DNA of 42,255 nucleotides from Plantago elongata (lineage: Eukaryota > Streptophyta > Magnoliopsida > Lamiales > Plantaginaceae): positions 1-42,255 of the forward strand of contig JAYMSP010000746.1 of the NCBI GenBank assembly GCA_036897095.1, given 5' to 3'. Under the pieces are notes generated by a model. It was not told where the DNA came from. It did no database searches and saw nothing but the letters and a program-made list of their open reading frames with translations. Positions 23,378 to 36,805 of this stretch are shown here, piece by piece. How positions within the stretch are numbered: position 1 is the first letter of the stretch; every line of letters begins with the position of its first letter. The translations under genes and the position numbers were made by a program.

Positions 23378-26300
23378 ATGGCGCCCAACCTCCCCACCTC
23401 CAAATCGAACACTCTCCATCCAATTTCCCAATCTCACCACCGCAATCTCAACTTCACCTCTCCCTTCATCGACGACGACGATTTCCAAGAATACCCTTCT
23501 CAACCACTCACCATCGCCACCACATCCAAACGCCCCTCCAAGAAGCCCAAAACACAAAAACCCCTAAACCCCGGAAAGGAAAACATACCCCCCACTGACC
23601 AGCTACCTCCCGATTTTTGCTGTGATTTAAGCTCTAACGAACCATTCATTCATTTTGTCAACCCGGTGCAAAAAGATGCCGTTTTTCCCGAATATGTACC
23701 TAGTGCCGACCCCGAAGCGTCCGAATTGATGAAATACGAGGACAATGAGGAAGATGAAGAGGAGGGGAGTACGCAGCTTGATGTGCTGCTCAAGCTTTGT
23801 GCTAATGATGAAATGGGTGATAAGTGTGTCAGTTCCTGTTTAATTAGCTGTCCGCTTTGTGGAACGGATTTATCGAGGGTGAGTGATGAGCTCAGGCAGG
23901 TTCATACCAATCAGTGCCTCGACCAAATGGAGGGTGGTTCTGCTGATGTAAGTGACCTTGATTCTTTTTCTTTTTTTGGGTAGCTATGCATTGAAGAGTA
24001 GTTGATGTGACATATTCTGTTATGGGGGTGTCGATTTGTTAATTAGTTTATGTTTCATGCTAGTAGAATAGGTTCTGAATGGTTAGGAAAAAATGTTTTG
24101 ATTTGTTTAATTGACTATGGATGTCGATATGGATAAATTGTTGTTTGTACTTGAGAGTTAAGACCTTGGACTATATATACCGACTAGAAGCTATTTTCGA
24201 TGAATTTGATTGATGAATAATCATATCTTATGCTAGAAAAAGTGTAAACCTGTTGAATCTCTTAATTAGAACTACCTGTCGTGCAACTCCATGCCAATTT
24301 TGTGATGTTTGAAGATTAGCCTTTTCTATAGATAGTTGGTTTTAAGTTGAAGGAATCTGAGATTTCAGACCTGGATCCTCCTTGTAACATATTAGAGTTC
24401 AAATTGAGTTAAAGCTCAAGGTTAGGCATTTTGTACTTCTTTTTGTTCAGGTGGGAATTGCAAATGATGCTGCTGGATTAGGTCAATGCTCTGGGCAGGT
24501 TGTTGATGGTTCTCCTCATAAATCACCAACAAAACTTGTTGATGTGTCGCCAGTTGTGACATGGTTGCGAAATTTGGGACTTTCCAAATATGAAGAAATT
24601 TTTGTAAGGGAGGAGATCGATTGGAATGCATTACAGTGGCTCACAGAAGAGGTGCATTTCTTCCTTCTTTGTATTGTTCTCATAATCATAGTAAAGACTA
24701 CAAGGGATGTAGTTGGTCCCAACATCAATTTTTAGGGTGCTAATGGATGTCAAACGTTGCAACAATCTGTATGCTTGGCTCTTTATAAATACAAATGTGA
24801 TGTATAATATCTGCTGTTTTTGGAGACCACCATAATGAATTCATGGTAATAATTGATAGTTGTATCTTGGAACTGCATTTGACTTTGCTCTTGTAAATCA
24901 CCGTACTCATCAGATTCCACGATATAACTCAGGACTATATATTTACTTTCACTTGATGTTCGCTCCAAATAGATGAAACGTTGTTGTTTTCCAATAGAGA
25001 TTATTATTAGTTATATTTCGTCCAATGCTTATATTCCATACATCAGAGAAAGTCTCAAAAGTAGTCCTGTGATAATGACTTGTCTACAGTTAATAGAAGT
25101 ACCATGTAACTTATCAGAGTTTGTTACACTTGTATAATGTATACTTTTATCATTTCAATAGATATTCATTGAATATGGTGGCCACCTTTTTCTAACAGGA
25201 TCTAATGAGCATTGGCATTACAGCATTTGGTCCCAGAAAGACAATTGTCAATGCCCTGAGAGAGATAAGAAATGATACAACCCTGGACCCAGAAACTAAT
25301 GTAGAAGTCTCGAAAAGTGAATCTGTAGGGACTAAACTGGGTACCAACAAGTTGATAACTGATTATTTTCTATGTCCTAACCCTGCAAGAAAAATTGGGG
25401 TAGTCTCTTCGAATAAGAAAAACAATGCTAAGAGAAGAGACGCAGATTCGACTCATAAAAGTATTCCTGGGAAAGCTTGTGCCAGTAATAGAAAGCAGAA
25501 AGATGTTCCTTTGTGGTGTCGTATACCTGGAACCCCATTTCGAGTGGTAAGCTTTACTTCCAGCGAGCTGATTGTCATCTAATAATCATCAACTATTGTT
25601 CATGATTCATGATTGTATGATTGTATGATCCCCATTTCATGGCTGTCTTGGTGATTAAACTGGTATCAACGTTTGTGTCTCACATTTATTTGTAAACATG
25701 CTTAGTTTTCTTGTAAATTACAATTACTGATGGTTTGGTATTGTGTTGTCTGCTTGATTTCATTTTCCCTGCACATTGATTTATTTATTTATTATAATTT
25801 TCGTTTTTTTTCCCTGTGAACTACTTAAGTGATTGACAAGTTTTCACTGACTTTGATTATCTTGACTAGTAAGATGAAATAGAACACATCCGAACTTTGG
25901 TGATTTATGATCATCCTTATCCAATAGCTGCTTCTATAGATATGATAGTTTTCTGAAGTCATGATGTACAAGTCTCCAGTTTTAATATTTGTGATCATGC
26001 AGGACGCCTTCAAGTACCTAAGAAGAGATTGCTCTCATTGGTTTCTATCTCACTTCCATTTAGATCGTAAGTCTAAATTTTCATATGGCACTCCTTTGCT
26101 GATTTTGTTCTGCTGGTCAGGACTCATAGCTTCACTCTGTCGGACTACTAGGTTTAGTGTACTTTTAGGTTGCATTATCGCATCATCTAGTCTACTCTTT
26201 GGCATGAGCTTTCTTCTTGTAGGTTGCATTTTGGTTTTGGTTTATTGATGAGACACCGTTATTTGAACTTCTCTGTGTCGCACATTGCAGATTATCAAGG

Positions 26301-28133
26301 ACTTACGAAGTCCTTCTGTCACGGGATGATATATTGTTCCTCAATCACTGCAAAGCTGATAAATATGAAAATGGGCATTCCTTGGGACAAAATTCAAATT
26401 TTGCCTCTCAACGAGAAGATTAATATTGCAGGAACTGATGTGACATGCTTTGATGCAAATCACTGCCCTGGAGCAATTATTATATTATTTGAACCGCCAA
26501 ACAATAAGGTAAGGGATCCCACTAATTGTTGATGCTTAACAATATCTTGTGGTCCAGCTGTTTCTAAGATGAAATCTGCACTTTACTCTTTCAGCCTGTT
26601 TTACACACGGGAGATTTTCGATTTGGTGAGGATATTGCACAATTGTCTTTTCTTCAAGCTCCTAAGGTCCACACTCTCATTCTTGACACAACCTACTGTG
26701 ATCCTCAGGTAACATATGAAACTGTTTATATTGATTTTGTTGTACGATTCAGAATTGTTTCTGGTTCTAGCATAGTAAACTATATTAACTTCTGGTGTTC
26801 ATTCAGAAGTTGAAACTTTTTGTCTGTTTGTCCCTGTCAAAGTGGTTTCACCCTCTTGCATATCTTATAAATTGGATGATAATTCTTTTGTTCCGATGGA
26901 CTTATACCGATGTTTAGTTACTCATTCTTCTCTATCGAAGGAGCTTTGCCAAGTTCGTATGACATCCATATATTGGCTTTAATACTGGTAAATTATAATT
27001 TCAGATATTTACTTTTTTATGCAGTATGACTTCCCAAAACAAGATGCTGTAATCCAATTTGTGATTGATGCTGTCCAAGCTGAAGCCTTTAACCCAAAAA
27101 CTTTGTTTCTGATCGGCAGCTACACAATTGGTACAAATTTTCACCATAAAATCAAGTATACATTTTCTTAGCACCAAGGATTTTAATCTCTTGTGCAACC
27201 TCAGTGACTATTGTTCCTATGTTTGCTTCATGTACAGGAAAAGAAAAGCTATTTATTGAGCTTGCTAAAACTCTCCGCAAGAAAGTTTACGTGACCGCTG
27301 CAAAGTTGCGCCTGTTGGAATGTTTGAGTCTGCCACAGGAAGATATGCAGTGGCTTACGCCCAATGAGCACGAGAGCCACATTCATGTTGTCCCCATGTG
27401 GACCATTGCCAGTTTCAAACGACTGAAGCATGTCTCTAGCCAGTACATGGTAATACTACAAATCTACATGTCGTTCAATTTAGACTACAGCATAAGCCTC
27501 GTTATGATCTTATGCTTACAAGATACATCCACTATTCCAGCTCAATCCGTGACGTTCTTTCCCATGGATGCAGATTGTAGTTCACATGTAGCAACAATGA
27601 TATAACTCATGCCTTATGAAACACTAATACATATTGCTTAGCATTTCTTGTTCTAATTCACACTTTATTTTTGAGACGTATCTCATGGCAACATATTGAC
27701 CTTATTTTTTCAATGTTTGTTACAGGGTCGATTTAGTCTGATAGTAGCTTTCTCACCCACTGGTTGGACATTTGGGAAAGGTAAAAAGGCGACAGGAAGA
27801 AGATGGCAGCAGGGCACCATTATAAGGTGACATTGATTTCTAACTTATGCTTGAAACAATAACCGAGACCCCATAAAATTTAGTTGCGCTAGCCAGCTAC
27901 ATGCCACACTGTTGGCTGTTCTTTTCATGCAGAACTTAAATAACTTATTACAGCTTAGATGCTGGAGTGACATGCCTTACTTGTCCAGGTATGAAGTACC
28001 TTACAGTGAACATTCTAGCTTTACGGAGCTCCAGGAGTTTGTTAAGTTCATTTCTCCAGCAGAAATCATTCCAAGTGTCAATAACAACGGACCAGATTCT
28101 CAACAGCAAATTGTTTCCCAACTCTTGGCTTAG
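23378..28133 (+). CDS. SNM1-family DNA crosslink-repair nuclease with UBZ4, SAM and MBL/beta-CASP domains
   Basis: Nuclear 5' exonuclease of the SNM1/Pso2 group, which trims DNA at interstrand crosslinks. Exons: 23378-23947, 24451-24651, 25199-25546, 26003-26066, 26291-26508, 26595-26708, 27025-27130, 27238-27449, 27726-27826, 27989-28133. All phases join and give 692 aa. Domains: basic, proline-rich N terminus with KKPKTQK; UBZ4 zinc finger CPLCGTD...HTNQC (C158-C180); SAM domain (about 224-281, VVTWLRNLGLSKYEEIF); PIP-like NKLITDYF (307-314); metallo-beta-lactamase HFHLDH (390-395), H452 in DANHCPGA, D474 in HTGDFR; beta-CASP with terminal motif VPYSEHSS (H653). All expected metal ligands are present. 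The first in-frame ATG was chosen; the frame is open upstream but without ATG. The closest remembered relative is the Arabidopsis SAM-containing SNM1-like protein (At2g45700 type, about 720 aa), rather than the shorter SNM1 without SAM. Confidence 0.92.
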
Positions 28134-28378
28134 TTGATCTAAGAATACCAAGATCTGCTTATCACTTTCCTTTCCTAGTGGCCAGTGAAGCTATAAAGCA
28201 GCTAGCTAACCAAACAATGGCTTAGCTCCTGAGAGAGGATGTATGAAGTAAGTGATGAAAGCTTCCGTTGGACATGCCACCAGGCGATGGTAGATGTGGA
28301 AGAGTTAGAACCGACTTGGACTATACCATGGAAATTTTGATCATCTATGCCTTTTCAATGTAATTCCAAAAATTAAAA

Positions 28379-28384
28379 ATAAAA
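28379..28384 (+). terminator. SNM1-like polyadenylation signal
   Basis: AATAAA about 245 bases after the stop codon, in an A-rich stretch. It is the first good candidate signal for this transcript. Confidence 0.5.
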
Positions 28385-29400
28385 TATGTAATTACATGTA
28401 ACTTTGAAAAACGCGAAATGCTTTATATTGAAATGGAAGTTTATCAGGATGAATGAGGCAATTTTTCTCAAGTTACCACTTACTATATCCCTGACTAAAG
28501 TTGTAGCTAGATCTATCCATAATTAGGTTTCTTTCTGATTTTGGTCCTCTGTAGTGTATTTGCTGGATCCTTTCATATTGTCCTGCTATTGCAGTCGCCT
28601 TTGATCGGCAGATACTACAAAGGCGTGCAAGGTTATCTCAAGAGCATTCCAAGCAATGTTATGTATGGAGGTATTTCTTACCAGTCAAGAGTTGAGGAGC
28701 ATTCCCAGCAGCATTCTTTATGGATCGGAGTATCTCTTGAAAGTCTGGGGTTGACGCTTGTAGAAATATGGAGATTCACTCGTGTTTTAATATGTTCCGA
28801 TGTATATGAAAGAAAAAATTTATAGACAAACCAGAAGATAGTGTCTTTTATGTCATACATCAATTTTGCACATTTGATTCAAATTCACCAGTGAATTTTC
28901 TAATCACCAATTTTGCATATTTTACTGCTGGGGATAATTTGTGTTACATTGCATTCGTGAATGGGATCAGCACACCTAGGCAGGCAATTGTCTAGGTTGC
29001 GGTGATTGAGCATCGTCATAGTTTGCAGGTGTTGAAACTGAAAAACAGTGATGGAAAGGGTAATAAGGGGAGCTGTTTTACACTTGTTATAGAGTAGATC
29101 ATAAAGAATTAAAAATGGAAATGGAAGTTCCAAATTTGTTTTCTCATGCAGTTTTTTATTAATCTAATAAGTTCTTTGTCAATTTCTTGATGCAGGACTA
29201 GAAGACATGATAGTAGTATCAGCTTCACTGATATTGTCTTGTATTGTACAGCTACTGTTTTGTCTTGCATAACAATAGTGATCAGGTACAAGTCAAAACT
29301 CAAGAAATCTGCTGCAAATTTATTCTGCAGGCAATCCAAAATCACCCTGATCAACGTTCATGCAACGTAACATGTTCCTATCCGATTATCCAACTCTAAC
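28385..29400. other. Intergenic between the SNM1-like gene and chitinase
   Basis: Holds the chitinase promoter at its right end. A 94-codon open frame (28541-28825, plus) has somewhat gene-like composition and an acceptor-like TTGCAG at its middle, but no recognisable family. It is treated as unassigned, possibly an extended 3' UTR. Nothing else was recognised. Confidence 0.45.
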
Positions 29401-29413
29401 ACACTTCGTGTTC

Positions 29414-29420
29414 TATATAA
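29414..29420 (+). promoter_or_regulatory. TATA box of the class III chitinase
   Basis: TATATAA within TTCTATATAAAC, 64 bases before the chitinase ATG, is well placed for a transcription start near 29445 and a short 5' leader. Confidence 0.65.
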
Positions 29421-29450
29421 ACTTTCTTCTTCCACACTTCCAGAACATAA

Positions 29451-30368
<918 letters not shown>

Positions 30369-30487
30369 ATGAATGCTCTTCATTTACTGTTTGTTTGTGC
30401 ATATTTTGTTGGTTCTGTATTCATTTACTTGTGTTCAACAATGTGATAATCATGCATCTATGTATATTATGTGAATGGGAGACCTTT

Positions 30488-30779
30488 GTTTTGCTAAGTC
30501 GTTTGTTGCCGCTCTAGGAATTTCAGCTTAAAGTGAGTTCATAATAAGCTAAGTAAACCTATCGCACCGTATCAACATATATCTGGCGGATAATCTCGCC
30601 AATCAATGAAATAGAGTAGATGTACAAGAGTTTTATAACATGTAGATTACACGCAAAAAGTTGTCTTATAGATGATCTTGCCAATCAATGAAATAGAGTA
30701 GATGAGATATCAAATGTTAATTGAAAAATTGTGAAGTACGAGACCAAAGAAGTATTAAATTAAGGGTATTAAATTGAGA
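30488..30779 (+). repeat. Dispersed repeat, copy 1 (second copy 41010-41291)
   Basis: About 290 bp downstream of the chitinase gene shares long blocks with 41010-41291 in the same orientation: GTTTGTTGCCGCTCTAGGA, AAAGTGAGTTCATAATAA, and GATCTTGCCAATCAATGAAA. Each copy holds two imperfect CAATCAATGAAATAGAGTAG units. No terminal inverted repeats or coding content were seen. Copy 1 ends a few bases before the LINE begins. Confidence 0.85.
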
Positions 30780-31089
30780 GGGGAATTTTTGTTTTTCCGC
30801 ATGGAGTTACTGTAGACCATCGTAAACCCTAGCTGCCGTCTGGATTCTTGCCGGAGTTTCATCCTGCTGGACTTTATTATCGTAGCTTTGTTCGTTCTAT
30901 CGTTGGTTGTTGTCTGCTACGGTTGCCGTCATAAACCTAGCCAATTTGGATTGGCTGTTGTTTCCTTCTTCCGTCTTTCCGAGTATTGTTCTTCGCTTGG
31001 TTCGTGGTAGAGGTAGAGATCCATCACTCAAAAACAAAAACAAAAAAAAGTATTAAAAAAAAGAAAAGAATCAAGATTGTTGATTGATT

Positions 31090-31312
31090 GAATCTACGAC
31101 AGAAAAGTAAGCATGAAGATCGAAAAAATAGGAGATCTTCCCCGTAGTCCTAGGAAAGAAAAATAACCTAGGGGTTGAAAAAAAGGAGATCCATGTAGAA
31201 AAATCTACGACTAAAAAGTAAACCTGGAGATTGAAAAGAATGGAGATCTATGTCGTAGTCCTAGTCAGAAAAGTAACCTAGAGGTCGTAAAGAAAGGAGA
31301 CCTCTTTAGTAG
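31090..31312 (+). repeat. Tandem repeat in the LINE 5' region, four ~56-bp units
   Basis: Four units alternate between two types that begin AATCTACGAC and CGTAGTCCTAG. Each continues with AAAAGTAA, CCTAG/CATGA, GATTGAAAA and a GGAGATC block. Units 1 and 3 resemble each other, as do 2 and 4, so the higher-order period is about 112 bp. The array precedes ORF1 and could have served as a promoter-like 5' UTR. Confidence 0.75.
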
Positions 31313-31329
31313 AGCTTTCCGGTTCGTTT

Positions 31330-32367
31330 GTAAGTGATTTTTCTGGGTTTTTTCGTGAGTCTTGGTCTGTCTTTACTTGAGTGCTTTTGTGTCTTTGAGT
31401 CTTCATGTTTCGTGTCTTGTGTGCGTGTCGTTAGGGTATTATTGCTCTTCTGCTTTTTGTTGGGGATTTTTCGTTGCTCTTTTCTTGCAGGTACGTTTGG
31501 CTTGGCTGTTGATTGGTGGTACGTGGCTCCCTAGCGAAATAGTACTAAAAATCTTCACTTTTTCTTGCCTGGGTTGGTTTGGCGGGATGACTGACCATGT
31601 GGAAGAGAATGTGACTGTGCTGATGGAGGAAGAATTGGTAGGTGTAGTGATCTCGGATGAGGATTGGAAAATGGGGTTAAGAGTTCGTTGTTGTCTCTTG
31701 TGGGGCGGGTTCTAGGTCGTAGACCGATCCACTGGGATAACTTCACTACCTTGGTTGCTGAATTATGGGGACCGGTGCTTGGAGTTGAGGTTAAGAAGTT
31801 AGCCGAGGAAAACCGTTTTATGTTTATCTTTAAACATGCCAAGGATAGGCCGTGAGCTTTGACGGGTGGTCCCTGGCATTACAACAAGAACCTTATTATC
31901 TTGGGAGAAGTACCGGTGGATGATACTATAGAGTCTATGGAGCTGAGTGTTGTTGACTTCCATGTCAGGATCGAGGGGCTACCTAGGAAGAGTGACACGG
32001 AAAATTGCAGAGAGTGTGAGGAATGTCATAAGTACGATCCGGAGGGCAGACTTGAGGCTTGATGGGAGTAATGCGTACAACTACCTTCGGATTCGGGTGG
32101 GTATCAATGTTGACAAACCAATTCCGCGGGTGACTAGTATTAGCTCAAGCAAAGGGGAAAGGATTCAATTGAGCTTGTCCTATGAAAAGCTGCCTAACCT
32201 ATGCTATTATTGTGGAATGATGGGACATTTGTTAAAGGATTGCCCTTGCCAATATGACATGGACGGCGACATTGTTGATGCTCCTCAGAGATATGGTGAG
32301 TGGATGCGGGCAGGGGGACGTATGAGTGTAACGGCTAAGGGGGGAACATGGAGAGATCAGAGGCGTT
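31330..32367 (+). pseudogene. LINE ORF1 remnant (DUF4283 and CCHC zinc knuckle)
   Basis: RNA-binding ORF1 protein of plant LINEs. Recognisable parts in shifting frames: an N-terminal DUF4283-like stretch with LVGRVLGRRPIHWDNF and NRFMFIFKHAKDRP, then TGGPWHYNKNLIILGE, VVDFHVRIEGLP, and the knuckle CYYCGMMGHLLKDC (C-X2-C-X4-H-X4-C). At least three frame changes or stops interrupt it, including a TGA at 31853 just before the TGGPW stretch. It is non-functional. Confidence 0.8.
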
Positions 32368-32814
32368 GAACCCCACACGTATTGATCTCCGGGGAAAACA
32401 ACCCATGGAGACACGGGTGTGGACCGGGACTACACTGTTCAGGATGCAGAAGTTGAACGCCGGGGTGAGTGGTCAGGGGTCAGATAGTTTACATTGGCGG
32501 GTGGGAAAGAAAACGGAGAGTTCGATCTCGTTGAAGGAGTTGGAGCAGTGCGTGACGAAGGAATTTGGCGATGGGGGAGTGCCGAAATAGTAGGGAGGTG
32601 GGACTACATCAGTTGGGAGCCTGGAAATAAGGCTACAGCCGCAGCAGGTAGCACGAGCAGATTGCTCAAGTGCACTGCAGAGCCAGGTACAACAAAACTC
32701 GGGGACTCCAGAGTCTTTTCGGGACCTAGCAACAAGTCTAACGGATGTGGGAGCGCTTAAACAATTCATAGCAGGTTCTCTCAATTCAGCGGAAGCGGAT
32801 GTGATTATGAGTTG

Positions 32815-35800
32815 CTTAGCATGAAACTGCCGGGGAATTGGGCATCCCTGGACAGTTCGAGCTTTGGTGCGATTTGCTCAGAGAAAAGCAACCCCATTTG
32901 GTCCTCCTGTCAGAGACTAAAATAGGGTTAAGACGCATTGAGTTCTTGAAAGAGAAGTTTGATATGAATGGCATAGTGTAGCTGCTCGGGAGAGATCGAG
33001 TGGATTGGTATTGTTATGGGATAAGGGGGTTTCTGTTTCAGTTCAGAGCTACTCGGTAAATCATATTGATGTATTTGTGTTTCCGAATGCTACTACAACA
33101 CCTTGGAGGTTCACAGGGTTCTATGGGGAACCGGACCACACTTTGAGAAAGCACACGTGGGAGCTTCTTAGGAGACTTGGATCGATGTCGACTTTGCCTT
33201 GGCTTTGCATGGGTGATTTTAATGAAATTCTTGTTGACACGGAGCGTAGTGGTGTGGTTTCTACTCCGGTTTGGCGTATGCGTGATTTTAGGGAGGCAAT
33301 TGCTTCGGGAGGGCTGCTGGACTTGTGATATAATGGTCCCCCTTTTACTTGGTGTGATGGGAGGTTGGAACCGGACATGATGATTAGATGTAGATTGGAT
33401 CGAGCACTAGCCTCGGCAGATTGGTCCCTCCAATATCCACTTGCTGGTGTCGATCACTTGTCATCAAGGGGATTCGATCACTGTCCTATCTTGGTGTGGC
33501 TGGAGAACCAGCGGTGTGTAATGATTTTAAGAAGAAAAAACTCTTCCGGTTCGAAGCAATGTGGGCTAAGGCAAATGATTGTGAATCGGTGATCCGTGAG
33601 TGTTGGGGACGGGGTGTGGGATAACAAATTGATGAGAGTGTGTATGATAATCTGCGGAACTTGCGAGTTGGGTTATTGGATTGGGACCTTACGACCTTTG
33701 GCCATGTGCGCAAGGGCATACAGAAGCTGGGAACGCAGCTAGAGCAGCTCCAAAAGGCTACCCGAGAGCAACATATAGTAGCGGAGGAGAAAAAAGTGAG
33801 GACCGAACTTGAGGAGTTGCTTGATCGAGAGGAGATGCTCTGGCAGCAACGGGGTAAAGCGCAATGGATTCTGGAAGGCGATAAGAATTCGACTTTCTTC
33901 CACTCTCGGGCAACCACTAGGAAAAAGAGGAATGAGATCCTCGGGTTGAGGGATGGTAATGGGGAGTTGGTCGTGGATCAGCCGGGTAGAACCGTATAGC
34001 TATAGACTACTTTCACGGGGTTTTTGGTTCCAGATCTCCTACACATGATGAGTTAGAGGTTGTTCTTAGTACTATTTCGCCATGAGTGTCTGCGACCGCG
34101 AACCAGCTCCTGAGCCATTCGTACACACAAGATGAGGCAACAAAAGCTTTATTTGATATGTATCATTTAAAATCCCCTGGTCCTGATGGTATGCTTGCCT
34201 TCTTCTTCCAGAAGTATTGTCACATTGTCGGTACCTCTGTCTCTGATTGTGTGCTTAATTTTCTGAATAGGGGAACCTTGCTAGATGCTTTTCACCATAC
34301 TCATATTGTGTTAATACCTAAATGTGTCAAGCCTGAATCTATGACCCAGTTTCGACCCATCAGTCTGAGCAACGTGATTTATAAAATAGCTTGAATCTAT
34401 GACCCATTTTCGACCCATCAGTCTGAGCAACGTGATTTATAAAATAGCTTCTAAAGCTATTACTAATAGGTTGAAACCGTGCATGTCTAATTTAATAGCC
34501 GAAACCCAGTCTACCTCTGTCCTCGGTCTTTTAATCACTGACAATGTCCTGGTCGCTTATGAGATCAATCACTTTATAAAAAAGAAAAAAAAAGGGTGAT
34601 GGCTATCTATCACTTAAACTTGATATGACTAAGGCCTATGACAGAGTGGAGTGGTGCTTCCTTGAGCAGGTTATGCTTCGTTTGGGTTTCAGTGTGCAGG
34701 TGGTTACTAGGATACTCCAGTGTGTCACATCGGTGTCATTCCCTGATTTGGCAGTCAGTCCAACCTTTCGGCCACTGAGAGGCTTGAGGCAAGGAGATCC
34801 ATTGTCGCCTTATTTGTTCTAGTTTGTAGCAGATTTGTTGAGTGCCATGCTACAACCTACAGCCGAGTGGAGAACCGTGGAGAGTTGGAGGGAGTCCAGA
34901 TTTGCAGAGGGGCGCCTAGCATATCCCACTTGTTGTTCGCCGATGATACTTACATTTGTTTTAGGGAAAGAGAGCAAGATGCTTGGAGAATTAGGGAGGT
35001 ATTTTTAGCTTACAACAAAGCATCATGTCAGGAGGTTAACTTCCAGAAGTCTGCAATTGTTTTTAGTTATGGTGTGGCTGATCGGGTACAGGTGAGAGTG
35101 TTGAGTATACTTCAAGTCGAAGTGGAGTGTCATGAAAAGTATTTGGGGCAACCATTGGCGATTGGTAAATCGAGAAAAGAAGTCTTTGCTTCTATTGGTG
35201 ACACCATTTGGAGACGCATAGAGGGCTACAAAAACAGGAACCTGTCTAGTGCCAGGAAGGAAATCTTGATCAAGTCGGTACTTCAATCTATTCCGACATA
35301 TGTGATGAGCTGTTTTCGATTGCCCAAGACCTTCTTAGCTGAGCTGGAATCGATGTTTGCTAGGTTCTTGTGGGGAATAAAGGTGTTAAGAAGACTCATT
35401 GGATTAAGTGGGAGGATTTGAAGGAAAGTAACCGCGATGGGGGATGGGGTTCCGTGACTTGAAGGCTTTTAATGTTGCTTTATTGGCAAAACAGGTTTGG
35501 TGACTACTTACACAACCGGATACATTGGTGTCTCGTCTCCTGAAAGCACGGTATTATCCAAATGGTGGTGTATTGGCTGCCCCCACACCGAATGGGAACT
35601 CCTTTACATGGCGCAACATCTCGTCGACCATTGATGCCTTAGCTAAGGGTCTACAATGGAGGGAAGGTAGTGGAGAGGGCATAAGGGTGTTGTTGGATGA
35701 TTGGATATCTCGGGAAAACTTCCACGCTGCGTGAAGGGGCATGGGAATTCTACAGACCTGCTGATGGTGTCGGATTTGATCATTGCAGACATAGAGTGGG

Positions 35801-36805
35801 ATAACTCGAGAGTTCTGGAGGAATGTGCCTAGGAAGACGCTGATTACATTTTGGGCATTCATTTAGCCGTCACTGATGTGCCGGATAAACTAGTATGGAG
35901 CATGTAACAAACTAGAGTATATTCAGTCCCAGAAGGCTACTATGTTGCTCGCCAATTTCTGAAGCAGCAGCAAGAGGGGCGTGGGTCAGGGGATCGGGGT
36001 CGGGCTTGTGTGAGATGGAATTTTTTTTGGAACTCCAAGTTCCCGGGGAAAATCAAGATATGCATCTGGCGTCTCTTGAAGGGAGCAACTCCAACTATGC
36101 AGCAGCTTACTAGGAGCGGAGTTGTGGATACTGATGTTTGTCCAGTGTGCCACTTTGGTACGGAATCAGTTGCACATAGGCTGCGGGAATGTGCCTTCTC
36201 GAGGAAAGTATATGCATTGAGTAACTTGCCCTTTGCGGTGTTGGGAGCTCCCATTGACACTGTCGATGAATGAGTGTGTCTCTTACACGCGAAGCTGGAC
36301 TTGAAGGGATGGGAATTGGCAGCGACATTGATCTAGGGAATGTGGTACCATAGAAACTAGGTGGTGTTTGAGAATAAGCTGGGCTCGGCGATGGACTTGG
36401 TAGATTACATCACTAGGTTCATCTTGCATCGCAAGGACGTCTTGGAACATGATCGAGCTAAAAAGGGGAATTGTACCACTGCTGCTGGCACATCTTCGGG
36501 ACATTTGGAGGAGAGCAGCAGGCTGGAGCCAATCTGGCTGTGTTACATGACTCCACCACTCCGTTGCCGGTTGAAGGAATGGTCCGTATTTATTGTGATG
36601 CAGCCTTCACTCACGATGGGCAGTGTGTTGGCATTGAATTTGGTGCGTGGATGCACGATGGTCTCTTTGCACGCAAGATGGAAACTGTCAACCATCACAT
36701 TGCTCCACAAACGGCGGATGCTTATGCTATCCGTGCTTACGTCCATTGGACTGCTTTACAGGGATTTGAGCGTGTTAGCACTTTTTCAGCTATCTTTAGT
36801 TAATT
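32815..36805 (+). pseudogene. LINE ORF2 remnant (endonuclease, reverse transcriptase, RNase H)
   Basis: Endonuclease: NCRGIGHPWTVRALVRF preceded by a TGA where tryptophan is expected (32822), then MGDFNEIL and GFDHCPILV. Reverse transcriptase: SPGPDGMLAFFFQKY, FRPISLSNVIYKIA, DMTKAYDRVEW, LRQGDPLSPYLF followed by a stop, and SHLLFADDTYICF with the FADD catalytic motif of plant LINEs. zf-RVT-like: VRWNFFWNSKFPGKIKICIW and CPVCHFGTESVAHRL. RNase H: RIYCDAAFTHDG and a TADAYAIRA stretch where the family usually has glutamate. Multiple stops and frameshifts make it a pseudogene. A 58-bp tandem duplication interrupts the RT part. Confidence 0.85.
34335..34450 (+). repeat. 58-bp tandem duplication inside the LINE RT region
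   Basis: The segment at 34335-34392 is repeated at 34393-34450 with a single G-to-T difference seen. It duplicates the MTQFRPISLSNVIYKIA codons and shifts the frame (58 is not a multiple of 3), so it arose after or alongside loss of function. Confidence 0.9.

Noticed and set aside
28541-28825. Extra C-terminal exon of the SNM1-like gene
   Set aside because: The protein already ends normally a short distance after motif C, and an in-frame stop at 28131-28133 precedes it; no family extension is known to me.
31330-36805. Functional retroelement or several small host genes
   Set aside because: All frames here are pieces of one LINE broken by stops and frameshifts.
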